This document shows, in pieces, positions 1-11,995 of a DNA stretch of 64,000 nucleotides. A program made the position numbers and the translations under genes. The stretch comes from Schizochytrium sp. TIO01 (Eukaryota > Sar > Bigyra > Thraustochytrida > Thraustochytriidae), in assembly GCA_004764695.1 (NCBI GenBank), contig SMSO01000035.1, forward strand, positions 1,734,001 to 1,798,000, read 5' to 3'. The notes below the pieces were generated by a model. It did not search any database. It was not told the origin of the DNA and saw only the letters and a list, made by a program, of their open reading frames with translations. The stretch's first letter is position 1, and each line of letters begins with the position of its first letter.

Positions 1-220
1 TCACCTTCTTCCTTTTCAGTTTCTCAATTATGTTTTATGTTTCTGTTTCTGTTTATTTTATTTATAAAATAAATAAATAATGTTTTTGGCTCTTCTTAAT
101 TCTATAATTATAAAAATAAACATTTTTTAAGTTCAATTTAATACTTAAAAGTTAGAAAAAGGATGAAATTTAATTGTGCTGCTTATTGGAAGCACGTATG
201 TACAAAGTAACTCTTTCGTT

Positions 221-294
<74 letters not shown>
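221..294. repeat. Tetranucleotide microsatellite (CTTA)n
   Basis: About 18 uninterrupted copies of CTTA, read directly from the sequence. It lies in non-coding DNA. Confidence 0.95.
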
Positions 295-3200
295 AGTATA
301 TGATTAGTAAAAGATTGATAATTGTGTATTAATTAAAAGTCCTTTCTTTCTTTCATCGTTGGGGCAGAACGAATAGATTTCGCGCGTTGGGGGTAAAAAG
401 GCAGTCAAAGCCAGGGCAGGCTGATCTCAAGACCACCTAGTGTTTGCGAAATAGAGACATCGCTGTCAAGTGCATTAATACGAGGCCCATCTCCTCCCTC
501 GGAAATCGAATGAGTGCTTTTTACTGGGTTCCGATCTCTGATGTCTTGCCTCGAAGAAAAACGTTAAGCAGCCTAGCTAGTTAACGTTAATGACTACTGG
601 CTGCGCTCGATGTAGCCAGAGCGAAGAGAACCGCGGCAAACCATGGACACTGGCCAGCCTGAGGCTGCCAAAGATGTCGTTGCAGCCGGCATCGGCGCGG
701 GAATGTTGCAAAAGAGACGGTCTTGAAGACTTGGTGAGCCAGCATCCCAGAATGCGCGTGCTTCCATCGCCAGAGGCGGGAGAGTCCTTAGGCCGCAGAA
801 GCCATATCTTTAAAGATAAAATGACAAGGCCGTTTCTATGCGAGGGTTGTTTGCTCAGAGTTCATGACGACATCTCGTTTGCGTGGACTTGCCTATTGGA
901 CAACAGATTTGTTGAAACATGCCGAGTTGAAGGGTTGCCGATGATACAGTCAAGGTTGCTCACAACGTATTTAAGCACGTGGTTTTCGAATTACCGCAAA
1001 GCGATCCTCACAAGATAATCTGAAGCCAAAATTCCTTTATATAAACATAATGAACCTCGAAAAACACAAAAGGGTGGAGATGCTGTCGGAAAAGGCAGCA
1101 CCAGAAAATACTTCAATCTTGTTTTAAAAATTGTGCGACCGAAATTTTGCAATTTCCACACCCTTTTTGACCCTGAGGCCTTTCGTGCAAACAAAAGTTA
1201 AAGAGATCGTTCGCAAACTCTTAATGCGTCATTATTGTGTCATATTGCCTCTTTCAGATCAAATAACCTCAAATGGAATTGTTCGCTACTCACTAAGGTT
1301 TAGAACGATCCAATTCCTCACCACACTCAAGCGAACGTAAGCAAGCATAGGTAATCAGTCGTAGATAACTTTCTCTAATAATAAGTAGAACTGAGCCTGG
1401 TTGTGCATACATTATAATGCCACTCAATGTTGCGGTTGAGAAGTCGAACAACATCCATGCATCCATGCATCTATCTGGACTGTTTTAATTGATTTTCACA
1501 ATGTGTTTCTTGAATCAAACCACTTTAGCAGTCATCATTCACCCATTTACAAAGCAATCTATTTCACTGAGCAACCAGAAAGATGCACTGGCCAGTATGA
1601 GAACACCATGACGCGCTATGGGGCCTGATTTGAGATTTAAAAACAAGTTTAATTAAAATGACTTTAAAGGAAATCATGGCGCCTAAAGAATTTGAGAGCG
1701 CTCATACAGGTCTAGCAATACTTAAGGGGAACACTCAATCTTCAAGATCGTCATTGCGAATATAAAATTAATTTTCAAAATATTGCTTTTAAAATAATAA
1801 AATGCATATTGAAGGAACTATGTATAAAATCCACCGAGGATCGCGCGAACACAAGGTGGAGGCTGGGAACATGTGAACGTGAACTCCATCTAGTCTACCT
1901 AGTACTATCATGCGTGCGAATTCATCCGGCCTGCTGAAGAATCCACTGACTCTCACAAAACCACTTACTACCTGTTGTCTCACTTCAGTAATGTAACTTG
2001 AGGCAAAACCTAACTCGTAGCACCCTTAAATGGTGCTGACGTCGCGGACGAAGAACTGAGTCCTGAACCTCGTTTCAAGTATTCACTGGCGCAGACTGCA
2101 AGTCCATCGGCCTAAGCGTGTGTATAAACATAGCTGGCAAATAAAAGGGCTAACTAGCAGAGCATGGACGTTTATAGCTTGCTTGCTCGCTTGCTTGCTG
2201 AGGGAGGACCGACCAGGGTTTGTCGCATCAGGATTTTATAATTATTTAAATAAATCATCAAGCTAGCTAAGTACTTCAACAGTGGGTTTATAAAATGCGA
2301 TCCATGTTTTTAACATAGTAAACTTTGGATCTTACAAAACCTACCTTTTTTTAATTAAGTTCATGGAAGTTTTTTCTCATTGGTCTATCTGACTCAATGG
2401 CAGTGAGAAAATTTAGACATAAGCAGTGAAGGAAAGAAGCTTCGACACAGTAGGTTCGTGATGGTTGTGACGGTGCTAGTTATGCAGTGGCTTTGGTGGT
2501 GACTCCAATGACGCACGAACTAATTGAGCCTCTCGCCACGATACTGCTCGGGTTGTTGCAGGTGATTTTGCACGTGTAAGACATTTATCGCGAGTCAGAA
2601 ATAGCGCGCCGTGGATAGTTTGAGCAACCTCAGACCCCGCTTTTAAGCGAATTGCATGGTTGTGGTGTCTTAAAGGACTGCGCAGAAGCTTTCTGCAGGC
2701 AAATCACATAGCAATAGCAAGACCCTCTGTGATCTGTTTTCCCTAGTGAGAAGATCCTTGAGGAAAGTTACAGGGCCCTTTCTCACCAGATTCACTCTTA
2801 GCAACGGCATTCAAAGTTCACACCAGTTTTCCCAATCCCGCATCTCTTGCTCTAGTTTTCGATTTTATAAAATGGTATCTAATCTGTGACTTTAAAAATA
2901 GGCATCACTCAAAGAAAGAAGTCATCTATTTATCCTGTGAGTAGAGAGCATCGGAAAAGCAGAAGAAGGTATCAAGGATGAAAAGAGGAGTCCGGAACTA
3001 CGCTCGCTCAAAGCCTGAGCCTCTAAACTTTGGCGAAGAGCAGCATCGAAAACAAAAGAACTAGGCAGGCAGGCAGCAGGTGTCTAAGATTATACCCAGC
3101 TGTAAAAGAGGGGGCCGAACGACTTATACAGAAGAGTTGAAAAATAAAAACCACAAAACCGCAGAAGTTATTCATTCATACATACATACTCCCTCCATAC

Positions 3201-3300
3201 GCGACAGTGTGCGCTTGTGCCCAGGCCTGCGAGACCACGCCAGTCAATGTTTCCCTTCTTCGGCCCCAATGACGTGTGCGCATGAGCGCTGGGTAAGAGA

Positions 3301-3346
<46 letters not shown>
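3301..3346. repeat. Tetranucleotide microsatellite (AAGC)n
   Basis: About 11 perfect copies of AAGC. A shorter run of the complementary GCTT type is seen near 2176-2200. It is open in several frames, which explains the Lys/Gln/Ala/Ser-repeat open frames there. Confidence 0.95.
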
Positions 3347-3510
3347 TGAGCTAGCTAGCTCCACGACGACCCACTCGCCGCGTACGTACTGGCCCGACCA
3401 GAGCACAGGAGAGGGCGCTTTCCCGCAAACGTCACCAAGCTCACACCAGCATCATCGAGACAGCTAGAGTCCTACTGCGCCCTACGCCGTCCACCGGAAC
3501 AACGTCGACG

Positions 3511-3550
3511 CTCACTCTCACTCACTCACTCACTCACTCACTCACTCACT
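3511..3550. repeat. Tetranucleotide microsatellite (CTCA)n
   Basis: About ten nearly perfect copies of CTCA in non-coding DNA, some 165 bp after the AAGC array. Confidence 0.95.
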
Positions 3551-3710
3551 GTCATGCATGCTACGAGGATGCTTTCGGTAGCGCTAGGCGCGGGTTAGCG
3601 CGAAGGGTAGGAGTCCACATGATAGGACATCGCGGCTTTCCATTGGTTTGTTTGACAGGTGGCGAGAAGGGCGATCAATTGATCAATCGATGAAATAATT
3701 AATCGATCAG

Positions 3711-3765
<55 letters not shown>
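3711..3765. repeat. Tetranucleotide microsatellite (TCAA)n
   Basis: About 13 copies of TCAA. It is preceded by degenerate TCAA/TCGA words from about 3672, as if the array grew out of a period-4 region. Confidence 0.95.
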
Positions 3766-3951
3766 GAACAAACAGAGACTCAGTGGCGCTCCCGCTCCGT
3801 ATGCGGTGTGGCGGCCCGCTCGCGAGATAGGCGGCCTGTGTAGAGAGAGTGTTGCTTTGGATGGAGGCAATAAATCTGGGAAAGCTTAGCATTGGCGAAG
3901 AGAACTAACTAACTTGTTTGCGGATATACTGATTTTTTGCTGTTGTGGACC

Positions 3952-3994
3952 ATTTCATTTCATTTCATTTCATTTTATTTCATTTCATTTCATT
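3952..3994. repeat. Pentanucleotide repeat (CATTT)n
   Basis: About eight copies of CATTT with one interruption. It is the fifth simple repeat within the first 4 kb. Confidence 0.9.
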
Positions 3995-5960
3995 GATGGT
4001 GGTTGTTTTAGGATTTTAAAAGAAACGTCTGCGCAATGCTTGGCTTGCAACAGAGAGAAGTCAAGCTCGAGAGGACCACACTCAGAGCCGATCGTCTTAT
4101 TGAAAGCCGGGAACACGGTACCGCAGATAGCGCTGCTTTCGCACGCAAGCTGCGGCCCAAGACTCGCGAAGCAAGCATTCTTCGCCAGATCGTCCGGATA
4201 ATTTGACACAACGAGGCAATTAATTGGGTGCGACCGACGAATTTTTTAATAAATTATTTTTTTCATAAATTAAAGCAAAAAACATTATTTAAAATGAATT
4301 ATTTCCTGAATTGAAAGTTTAACTTTTAAATTATAAATAAATACATAAATACATAAATAAATAAGAAGAAAGTAAAAGAAAGAAACCATTCAGGGCCCGA
4401 GGAAATCAAGATCAGTTGACAATGCTGCCTCTTGAAAAAACGATATCCGACAGCGGCAAACTCCTTTTGGAGCAAGAATCTCTACTAATCCTCTTCGTCG
4501 AAGCTTGCCAGGGCAGATAATGCCGAGCAGCACACCGGCCGGCCCACGTACGAGAGAGAGGAGAGAGGATGAGAGCTGGAGTGAAGAAGCACTAGTTAGT
4601 TAGGTTTGTTAGTTTGTTTCTGAAGGGAATGAGGAATTTATTAGTAAGTTTCAATTTCAACCCCCATCGCAGGAAAAAGGATCATTGAATTCTGCCAAAG
4701 CAGTTCTTTCTTTCTTTCCAAAGTTCGTCAAAATCTTTGGATATCAGCCAGATCCTTTGAAGAGGGCAACCAAACACGCCCTGGGATCGCTGCCCACTGC
4801 CCACCCTGGAAAGTCCTCACCGCACTCACTCCAAGTGAGCGAATTGATTGCACGACCTTCAAGGCATCACGGCCAAGAAAAAGAAAGAAATTGGCATAGT
4901 TTTTAACCACCCGCCCGAAGAAAACTAGCATTCCAGGTCACTGGAAAAGCTTTGAGCGGCGAAGAAGAGCTATGAGATATAAATTGCAGATTTCCAGTTC
5001 GGTGTCTCGGAAAGCTAGCTCTGAAGAACCGTCTTCGCGAGCGCTCAGAGTCTCTCTAAGCCTTTAAGCACTCCGCGTCATCACTTCATCAATGCTGCGG
5101 CACCGCACAGAACGAATGTGTGGCTCTCCGCGTCCGCCCCGTTCTTTGTTTCACACAATGTAATAGGCGCTGCTTCCACGTGCTTATCCCACACGACCCG
5201 ACAATATTTTTCAGTTTGATTCCACGAGAACTGCGCCCGATCTGGTATCAAAGCACAAAGTACAGACTTCTGTACTGTGTCCCCTCTGTCTACTCTACTC
5301 CAGCGCCAATCCGGAGACAAGAACCCGACCTTCCAGTGCGCGCTCTCACGTCGCTCGCTCTCTACTGACGCTTAAAGCGTCGCTCGACAACCAGCGAGCC
5401 TTATGGCACTCTAGTGAACGATCGCGCGCACAACTCACCCAAACGATGCTTTAGGTTTTGGCATAGGATCGCCCTACGCCCCAGCCCATACATCGGTGCA
5501 CATAAACAAGGCTGCACGCGCCTGCCAAATTCTGTGTAAAAGTATGCATTCTACACCCGCGGCTGTGGAGGTAGCGTAGTCTTAATGGTTTTGCATAGAG
5601 GTGCAAATGGACTCTCGTTTTCTGTTAGATAGCAAACTGGTTTGGACTCTTGAGACATCATATTTATTCGTACACACGTTTTCACACGGCACATCATTGC
5701 AAGCCTCTGCGTCTTGGTCATAGACCTCTGCATCCTATCTTGACGTAGTCGCAGCTAGCACCAGCTGGTCTCCAAGCCTGTCTTTCAGGCATTTCATGCA
5801 GACAGTGCAATTGAAAGGAAGAAAGAGGGAGGCAGACTGTATCGCATACACGTGCTAAAATTCCTCTCTTTCGTGACGGTCATGAACTACAATGACTGCT
5901 ATCATCCTTTTATGCTTTACCATAGGAGTTTGCAATTGACCGCGATGATTGTGTGTTCAA

Positions 5961-8900
5961 ATGAAGAGTTGGAAAAGTACTGCGATCGATCGATCCTCCG
6001 CTGACAAAAAGCCTCTGGCAGCTCGCATAGAGCGGCATCTACGAGGTTGGTTGGGGAGAGCTGGCCTAGGTCCTCGTGGGCCTCACTCAATGCGTCCTGT
6101 GCGCTTGCGCAAGGGCGACAGGCTCTGGGTGCGCGATGATGACCTCGTGTGGCAAGAGGCCGTGCTCATGGGCCGCGCGTCTGGAGGCAGCGAGGGAGAC
6201 CGCAGCTCTAGCAGGAGCCGCAGCAGAAGCACTGCGTCAAGATCTAAGACTCGAAGTGGGTCTGTTGGCAGCCGGCATTCCGAAGGCGACGATACTGATC
6301 GACTGCTCGTGCAGCTGGGTTCCGACTGGAGCCGCGAGGCATCTGTGCGGTCGGTAAGCGCTAAAAGAGACTGCGAAGTACGCCTTGTCTCATCTAGCGC
6401 AGAACTTGCTGCCGTCGAAGACCTCACCCAGGTCCCTGCGCTACACGAGCCCTCACTTCTCGCCACCTTACACGAGCGCTTCAAAAATGACAGCATTTAC
6501 ACAAATGCAGGCCGTGTGCTCCTCGCAGTGAACCCTTACAAGCAAGTGAAAGGTGCGTACGGAAAATCTTTGGTTAAACAGTATTATAGGGCAGGAGCTG
6601 CAACGGAGGGTCTTGCTCCGCACCTCTACGCAGTTGCATCTACAGCGTATGTAAATGTTTTAGAGAAAAACGGCGTGAACCAGACGGTGCTTGTGAGTGG
6701 CGAGTCAGGCGCCGGCAAGACAGAGAGTACCAAGATCCTGCTCAGGGCCGTGACGCAAATGGCAGAATTCAGGCTAGGGAGCAGGTCGAGCAAAGATGGA
6801 AACAGCCCTAGAGATAGGAGCTCAAAGAAGCTCAAGAGCACACCAGAGATTTCTGACCGCGTGCTACAGGCGAACCCGATCTTAGAAGCATTTGGAAATG
6901 CATCCACTGTGAGAAATGAAAACTCATCAAGGTTTGGTAAACTAATTCAAGTGGCACTGAAACCAGTGCAAGGTACGCTTGAGGGAGCGAATATTACAAC
7001 ATATCTTCTGGAAAAGGCTAGGCTTACGCACCAGGGCACAGGCGAACGTAATTTTCACATTTTTTACGCCATGGCAGCAGGAGGATCGACAGAGGATATT
7101 GCAGACTGGAGACTGTATGATGACGGTAAGGGACTCGAGAGCTTTTCGTACATTTCAGACAGTGAGGCTATCCTGGACGAAGTCGAAGTCGACCGCAAGC
7201 GATTCGGTGCCGTGAAAGGCGCCATGAAGGTGCTCGGGTTCACACAAGAAGAAATCAAGTCAGTGCTTCAAGTTGTGGCAGGCGTGCTCCACCTTGGTAA
7301 TATCCGATTCTCTGGAGGTGCACGTGGAGAGGGTGCACGTGTTGCTTCTAAAGGCTCCTCAATGTTGGCGTGTGCTGCATGTTGTGATCTACTGGAGCTT
7401 GATGCTGATGCACTGGAAAGAGCCCTCTGTAAGCGTGTTATCCGTGTCAATGCCTCATCAAGCTTCTCCAGCAAACGCGAGCATGAGTCCTTTGAAAAAC
7501 CATTAACTGTTGAAGAGGCAGAAAGTGCACGTGATGCTCTGGCAATGACACTATATGAGCGTCTGTTTGCATGGCTGGTTTGGCGCATCAACCACAACCT
7601 TCGTGAAGGATGCTCCTCTGAAAGTCCTAGTGGTGACTCGGTTTCTTCCTTCAAATCTCGCAGATCCCAAAGCCCTGGCAGCAATCGACGTCTGAAATCC
7701 CCTGCAAGGACACCATTGGATGAGAATGGCGAGGAGATTTCCGGCCCAGTGCTACGAAAGAATTTTGAGATTGGTGTTCTTGACGTCTTTGGCTTTGAAG
7801 TTTTCGAGCAAAACGGCTTTGAGCAGCTCTGCATCAATTATTGCAATGAGCGTTTACAAAACCTCTTCAATGATTACGTTTTCATGCGGGATCAAAAGGA
7901 ATATAATGCTGAGGGAATTAACTGGGACTATGTAAACTTTCCAGAAAATAATTCTTGTCTGGAAATGATTGAATCACGCCCAATTGGACTTCTTGCTCTG
8001 CTTGATGAAAACTGCCTCTACCCACACGGTAATGACGAAAGTCTCATCAATAAGCTATACAATCATCTACCTCAACAATATGATCGCTTCATCAGTGCAT
8101 CCAAAAAGGATCGCGCCCATCTACGCTTTGCAATTCGCCACTTTGCAGGTGATGTCTTATACACAGCTACTGGCTTTACTAGAAAAAACAAGAATGAGCT
8201 TCGCCAAGAGGCAGTTGATCTCTTGAGATCATCTCGCGAACCAATTGTTAGCATGTTATGCCCATCGCATGCCGCTGATGCAGCTGGCGGAGCTGAGCTT
8301 GCTGATTTTTTTGATCAGCAACTTGGAGAACCCAGCAATGGGTCAACAGGTAAAAAGCTCACTTCTCTCTCATCGCTACGTGGTTTGAACGGACGCAGAA
8401 AGAGTAAAAGTGGACCCCAAACATTGCAACAGAAAACTGTGATTGCGCACTTCAAGGCACAACTTGACAATGCTTTGCAGACCATCGAGGCAAGTGAAGA
8501 GCACTTTGTTCGATGCCTGAAACCTAATGACGATGATGAACCAGGATACATGGATCGAGTTCGTCTTGTGGAACAGCTGCGCTATTCCGGAGTCTTGCAA
8601 ATGGTCCAGGTTGCCCGAGGTGGATATTCAACCCGGATGCTCTTTGATGAGTTTTTGCTTCGCTTTTGCACGCTACTACCCCTAGTATCTACAGAGCAGT
8701 CACCAACCGCAAACAATGGTCGTGTCTACTTTGGCACCCCAGCTCGTGCATACGCCACGATTCAGCGCTCGCCCCGCAAGGCACTTCAACGTTACTGCAA
8801 AGATCTCCTTCGTTGCTTTGGGTTCATTTATGGAGATGACTTTCAAACAGGTAAAACGAAAATCTTCTTACGGCAGCACAGTTTCACTTTGCTTGAACTT

Positions 8901-10436
8901 GCCAAAGATGCTGCTCGAGGTCGTGCCGCACGAACTATTCAACGCAATTCTAGAACATTTTTAGCTGAGCAAGCTCGCAAAAACGCTGCAATCAAAATTC
9001 AATGCATGGTTCGTGCACGAATTGCTCGTAATACACTCCGGCGAACTAGGGTTCGAAAGATATGGGCCGCACGAACGATCCAGGTTGCTGTTCTTAAATT
9101 CCTGGCTGCTATGCGTCGTGACCGCCGTCGACAAGCGCGTCAAGAACGCTCCAAACAGCAGAGGATTGCGCAGGAACTTGGTCTTGCACGATCCCCCATT
9201 GCAACACGAGTTACATTCGATCTGGCTAATCTTGAGGTTCGCCACATCGAATCTAGACACGACGATGTACCTTACACAGCACCATCAATTATTGTCCCTG
9301 CTCAGACCGAAGTTGAATCGCGCAGATTAGACTCCCCACCCCCACCTACTCAGGCAGAACTTACAGTCAATGTGGACTCCTTTTCTATTGAAGGTTTCGC
9401 AAAAGAAGATGCGGGCAAACTACAATCCCATTCTTCTCGTACGAACGGAAAGCAGCGTCGCTCTCGCCGTGGCTCCTTTGAACCAAATGAGCGGGAACCA
9501 ACTTTAGCAAGTGAAAACCGCGGATCATTTGATGAAGATGAAGACGAAGATGAATTTGAAGACAGCGAGTTCAGAAAGGATGACCCATACACCGGAGTCC
9601 CCGTGGAAACCCACAAGTCTAACAAAAAGAACAGGAAGAATAAAAATGGTGGCAAAAATGGGGCCACAGAAGAACAGCTGAAGGATAACAAACGCTCGGA
9701 CGATGGAAAGCAGAATAGTAACGAGATACCTCCAGGCGTTGACGAATCGAAGGAATTGAAAGACCGAGTGAAGCATGAAAACAACCCAGAGAGCCCTCGT
9801 CAGGGAGGCAAACCTTCTCAGTCAAAAGGACAGAAATCAAACCCCGGTAGTGACAGCGTGGCCGGCAACCCTACAAAGGAAGCCGTAGAATCAAAACTGG
9901 TCAACCGGAAAGGGAAAAACAACAACAACAATAAAAATACCAGACCTTCTGAAAGCGATAGCGACGATGATCTGGCAACTACTTCAGATGACGATTTTTC
10001 GGTGGATAGCGACTCCAAGACAAAAGATGGAATCAGCCGCAAGGCGCGAAGAACCTCATCACCTCAGGCTCGCCAATTTCTAACTGCTTTTATTGTTGTT
10101 GTTGTGGTCTTTCCAGTTGTCATCGGACTGGGTGGCCTTGACTTACTCATCACTCTGTCGATGCTTGGCCTGATGGGCGCATGGGTTTGGTTTCAAGTTG
10201 TCAAACCGAGAAACCGCAAAAGTGCAGATGACAGCGATTCTGATGATGATTCTGATGATGAAGATTCAAGCGATGATGAATCTGGTCTTTCCATGTCTGA
10301 GGATAGTGGAACAGACCAGCTACAGGCTGGGAAGAAAATGAAGAAAATGAAGGATGATAAGGGAGCGAAAAGGCCTTACCCAGGAAGGCTTCGGAGCACC
10401 AAATCTCAAGTGAATGGTAGGAAAACCAAAGTTTAA
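5961..10436 (+). CDS. Unconventional myosin with C-terminal hydrophobic (membrane) hairpin
   Basis: Actin-based motor of 1,491 aa if it starts at the first ATG (5961) after an in-frame TGA; a second candidate ATG is at 6090. Motor domain about residues 140-975: P-loop GESGAGKTES at 247-256, switch I NSSRFGK at 321-327, switch II DVFGFE at 608-613 followed by the relay-helix NYCNERLQ. Low-complexity Ser/Arg/Lys inserts lie after the P-loop and near 560-595. About 985-1055 is a neck with IQ-like motifs. No long coiled-coil rod is visible, so it is probably not a filament-forming class II myosin. The tail is charged, low-complexity and acidic, then residues 1373-1414 form a 42-residue hydrophobic stretch with a central GLGG turn, followed by an Asp/Ser block and a Lys/Arg end. 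I infer a membrane hairpin carrying the motor directly on a membrane. Motor identity is certain from motifs; class and cargo are unknown. Confidence 0.93.
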   Translation: MKSWKSTAIDRSSADKKPLAARIERHLRGWLGRAGLGPRGPHSMRPVRLRKGDRLWVRDDDLVWQEAVLMGRASGGSEGDRSSSRSRSRSTASRSKTRSGSVGSRHSEGDDTDRLLVQLGSDWSREASVRSVSAKRDCEVRLVSSSAELAAVEDLTQVPALHEPSLLATLHERFKNDSIYTNAGRVLLAVNPYKQVKGAYGKSLVKQYYRAGAATEGLAPHLYAVASTAYVNVLEKNGVNQTVLVSGESGAGKTESTKILLRAVTQMAEFRLGSRSSKDGNSPRDRSSKKLKSTPEISDRVLQANPILEAFGNASTVRNENSSRFGKLIQVALKPVQGTLEGANITTYLLEKARLTHQGTGERNFHIFYAMAAGGSTEDIADWRLYDDGKGLESFSYISDSEAILDEVEVDRKRFGAVKGAMKVLGFTQEEIKSVLQVVAGVLHLGNIRFSGGARGEGARVASKGSSMLACAACCDLLELDADALERALCKRVIRVNASSSFSSKREHESFEKPLTVEEAESARDALAMTLYERLFAWLVWRINHNLREGCSSESPSGDSVSSFKSRRSQSPGSNRRLKSPARTPLDENGEEISGPVLRKNFEIGVLDVFGFEVFEQNGFEQLCINYCNERLQNLFNDYVFMRDQKEYNAEGINWDYVNFPENNSCLEMIESRPIGLLALLDENCLYPHGNDESLINKLYNHLPQQYDRFISASKKDRAHLRFAIRHFAGDVLYTATGFTRKNKNELRQEAVDLLRSSREPIVSMLCPSHAADAAGGAELADFFDQQLGEPSNGSTGKKLTSLSSLRGLNGRRKSKSGPQTLQQKTVIAHFKAQLDNALQTIEASEEHFVRCLKPNDDDEPGYMDRVRLVEQLRYSGVLQMVQVARGGYSTRMLFDEFLLRFCTLLPLVSTEQSPTANNGRVYFGTPARAYATIQRSPRKALQRYCKDLLRCFGFIYGDDFQTGKTKIFLRQHSFTLLELAKDAARGRAARTIQRNSRTFLAEQARKNAAIKIQCMVRARIARNTLRRTRVRKIWAARTIQVAVLKFLAAMRRDRRRQARQERSKQQRIAQELGLARSPIATRVTFDLANLEVRHIESRHDDVPYTAPSIIVPAQTEVESRRLDSPPPPTQAELTVNVDSFSIEGFAKEDAGKLQSHSSRTNGKQRRSRRGSFEPNEREPTLASENRGSFDEDEDEDEFEDSEFRKDDPYTGVPVETHKSNKKNRKNKNGGKNGATEEQLKDNKRSDDGKQNSNEIPPGVDESKELKDRVKHENNPESPRQGGKPSQSKGQKSNPGSDSVAGNPTKEAVESKLVNRKGKNNNNNKNTRPSESDSDDDLATTSDDDFSVDSDSKTKDGISRKARRTSSPQARQFLTAFIVVVVVFPVVIGLGGLDLLITLSMLGLMGAWVWFQVVKPRNRKSADDSDSDDDSDDEDSSDDESGLSMSEDSGTDQLQAGKKMKKMKDDKGAKRPYPGRLRSTKSQVNGRKTKV

Positions 10437-11995
10437 GGAGAGGGCCCTTATTGAACATTGAAATACGGCCAAATTATTCTTAATCACGTTGGTTTGTGTG
10501 AACATGAGCGCGTCTTTTAAACGAACTCTATCTTTCTTTAATACGCTGGACAGAGGAATTGCAAGAAACTCTACCATGAACAAGGCTCTGCAATTGCTGA
10601 CGCACTGGATAAGCTATTACGATGCGAGTTGCCTCTTGTAGCGATGGCATTCCATAATACATAGCCACCTAAAATAATGCCTTTACCAGAAAGGCAACCT
10701 ATAAATTGAATACTTAATACTCTCGTGTAGTCTTTCCATGAACTATGAATATGCTCAATGCGGGCAGTTTCTGGACCATACATACACATGTGTGGCGGTC
10801 TCAATCGCATGCAATGCCGGCAACATTATTTAGGAAAATTATTTTTAAAAAAAGAAAGAAAGAAAAGATTAAGAAGACTGCATCCCTCAATACAGTAAAC
10901 ATCACAAAGCTAATGACTCGGTCCTTGTGGCATCTCTTCAAAGAAGAACTCAAGTCTAATTCGCGTCCCCAAAGCCATCTCCACCCGCTATCATGTGGTC
11001 ATCATCACACGACTCAACCTACTTGTGCTTCTCAGGTCCCGAACCCTGTTCGGTGCGCTAAAACACGGTGTTCTGAACAGCCCTACCAGTGTTAGCTTTC
11101 TTCCTAGCTGCCTCCAGTGCTACCAGAACCACTTTGCATTACCCTTTTGGCCACTCAGCCATTGTGGGTTAGTTGGGCATCTTCGATTGGCATCTCCAAT
11201 CGCGAGTGGCGATCTTGATCGACGCCCGAGTCCATGGCTCAATTTGGTCGGCTCCACGCAGGGAAGTGTCTGTGCTTTCCCGTTCTGCCTTGAGTTTCGC
11301 TCTTCAAGCCCGCCGTGCTTCGAGTTCTCCAGTTCCAAGGGCCGGGTCCTGCAGAAAGAACCGTCGCAAGCGGACCATCATTAGGGGCAGATAGGTAGGG
11401 GCTCATAGGAGAATCCTTAGCAGTCGAGAGCGCGTTGCAGAACCCAGGCAAACAGCCTTAAGGCAGTGGGTAGAGGTTAGGGTGGGGGTACCTAATTTGG
11501 CGTGGCTTAAGGCGACGAAAGGGTTCCGCAAGTGCCATACTGAGAAGATCGCGATCAACTCGAGGATGAGGTTTGATGCTAACTTTTGGACTTAAGGTTG
11601 GTTGGTTGATTGATTGACGGGGCGAGTGATCGATGGTTTTGCTGGCAAACACAAGCAATGCCGAAACCGAAGGCGGACGCCCAAAGAGGAATCAGAACAG
11701 CCGGGGCTTCGTGAGACCTTGTGCACGAGACCTTTGCGCAGCACATACATAAAGTGTGCACGAGCCAGCTGGTTGGGCACACTTGCACGTACGTACCTAG
11801 CTAGCTGCGTGGTAGATACCACGAAGCGGAACTTCGAAGCAGGAATCAGCAAATCCGATTGAAGTAGACACGGACGGGGAGGCCCATATATACATAGATT
11901 CAGGCCCTTGAAAACTTGCAGCAAATCCGAAACTAAGGTTGAGTGGGCATCGCATTTGACATTGTGCTTTGCGTCTTGATTGCAATATAGGGAAG
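10437..11995. other. Intergenic gap between myosin and PARP genes
   Basis: No supported gene. Several open frames of 60-160 codons occur on both strands but overlap one another in conflicting frames and show no domain. A GAAA run is at about 10849-10865, and a TATATA candidate lies close to the PARP start (listed). Confidence 0.6.
11886..11893 (+). promoter_or_regulatory. Possible TATA element of the PARP gene
   Basis: The sequence reads CATATATA about 105 bp upstream of the chosen PARP ATG. Spacing and composition would suit a TATA box, but AT-rich words are common in these spaces and no start site is known. Confidence 0.25.

Larger units (their letters stand above)
1..5960. other. Intergenic region without a confident gene
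   Basis: No reading frame here resembles a known protein. The stretch is AT-rich in parts and carries five separate simple-sequence arrays, listed individually. The longest open frame (590-1018, +, 142 codons) has no recognisable domain. It overlaps, in another frame, a short ATG-initiated stretch at 643 and a coding-like stretch ending at about 1018, so it may be a decayed gene fragment or chance. The distal 5' region and promoter of the downstream myosin gene should lie in the last kilobase, but I cannot point to a specific element. Confidence 0.6.

Noticed and set aside
221-294. Regular tandem array considered as CRISPR
   Set aside because: It is a pure 4-bp microsatellite with no spacers, in a eukaryotic context.
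590-1018. 142-codon open frame at the left end
   Set aside because: It has no domain and overlaps other coding-like bits in different frames. It is not good enough to call a gene, though it is noted in the gap description as a possible fragment.
5961-10436. Chitin synthase-myosin fusion
   Set aside because: The tail is too short, and no glycosyltransferase motif of the QRRRW or EDR type is present.
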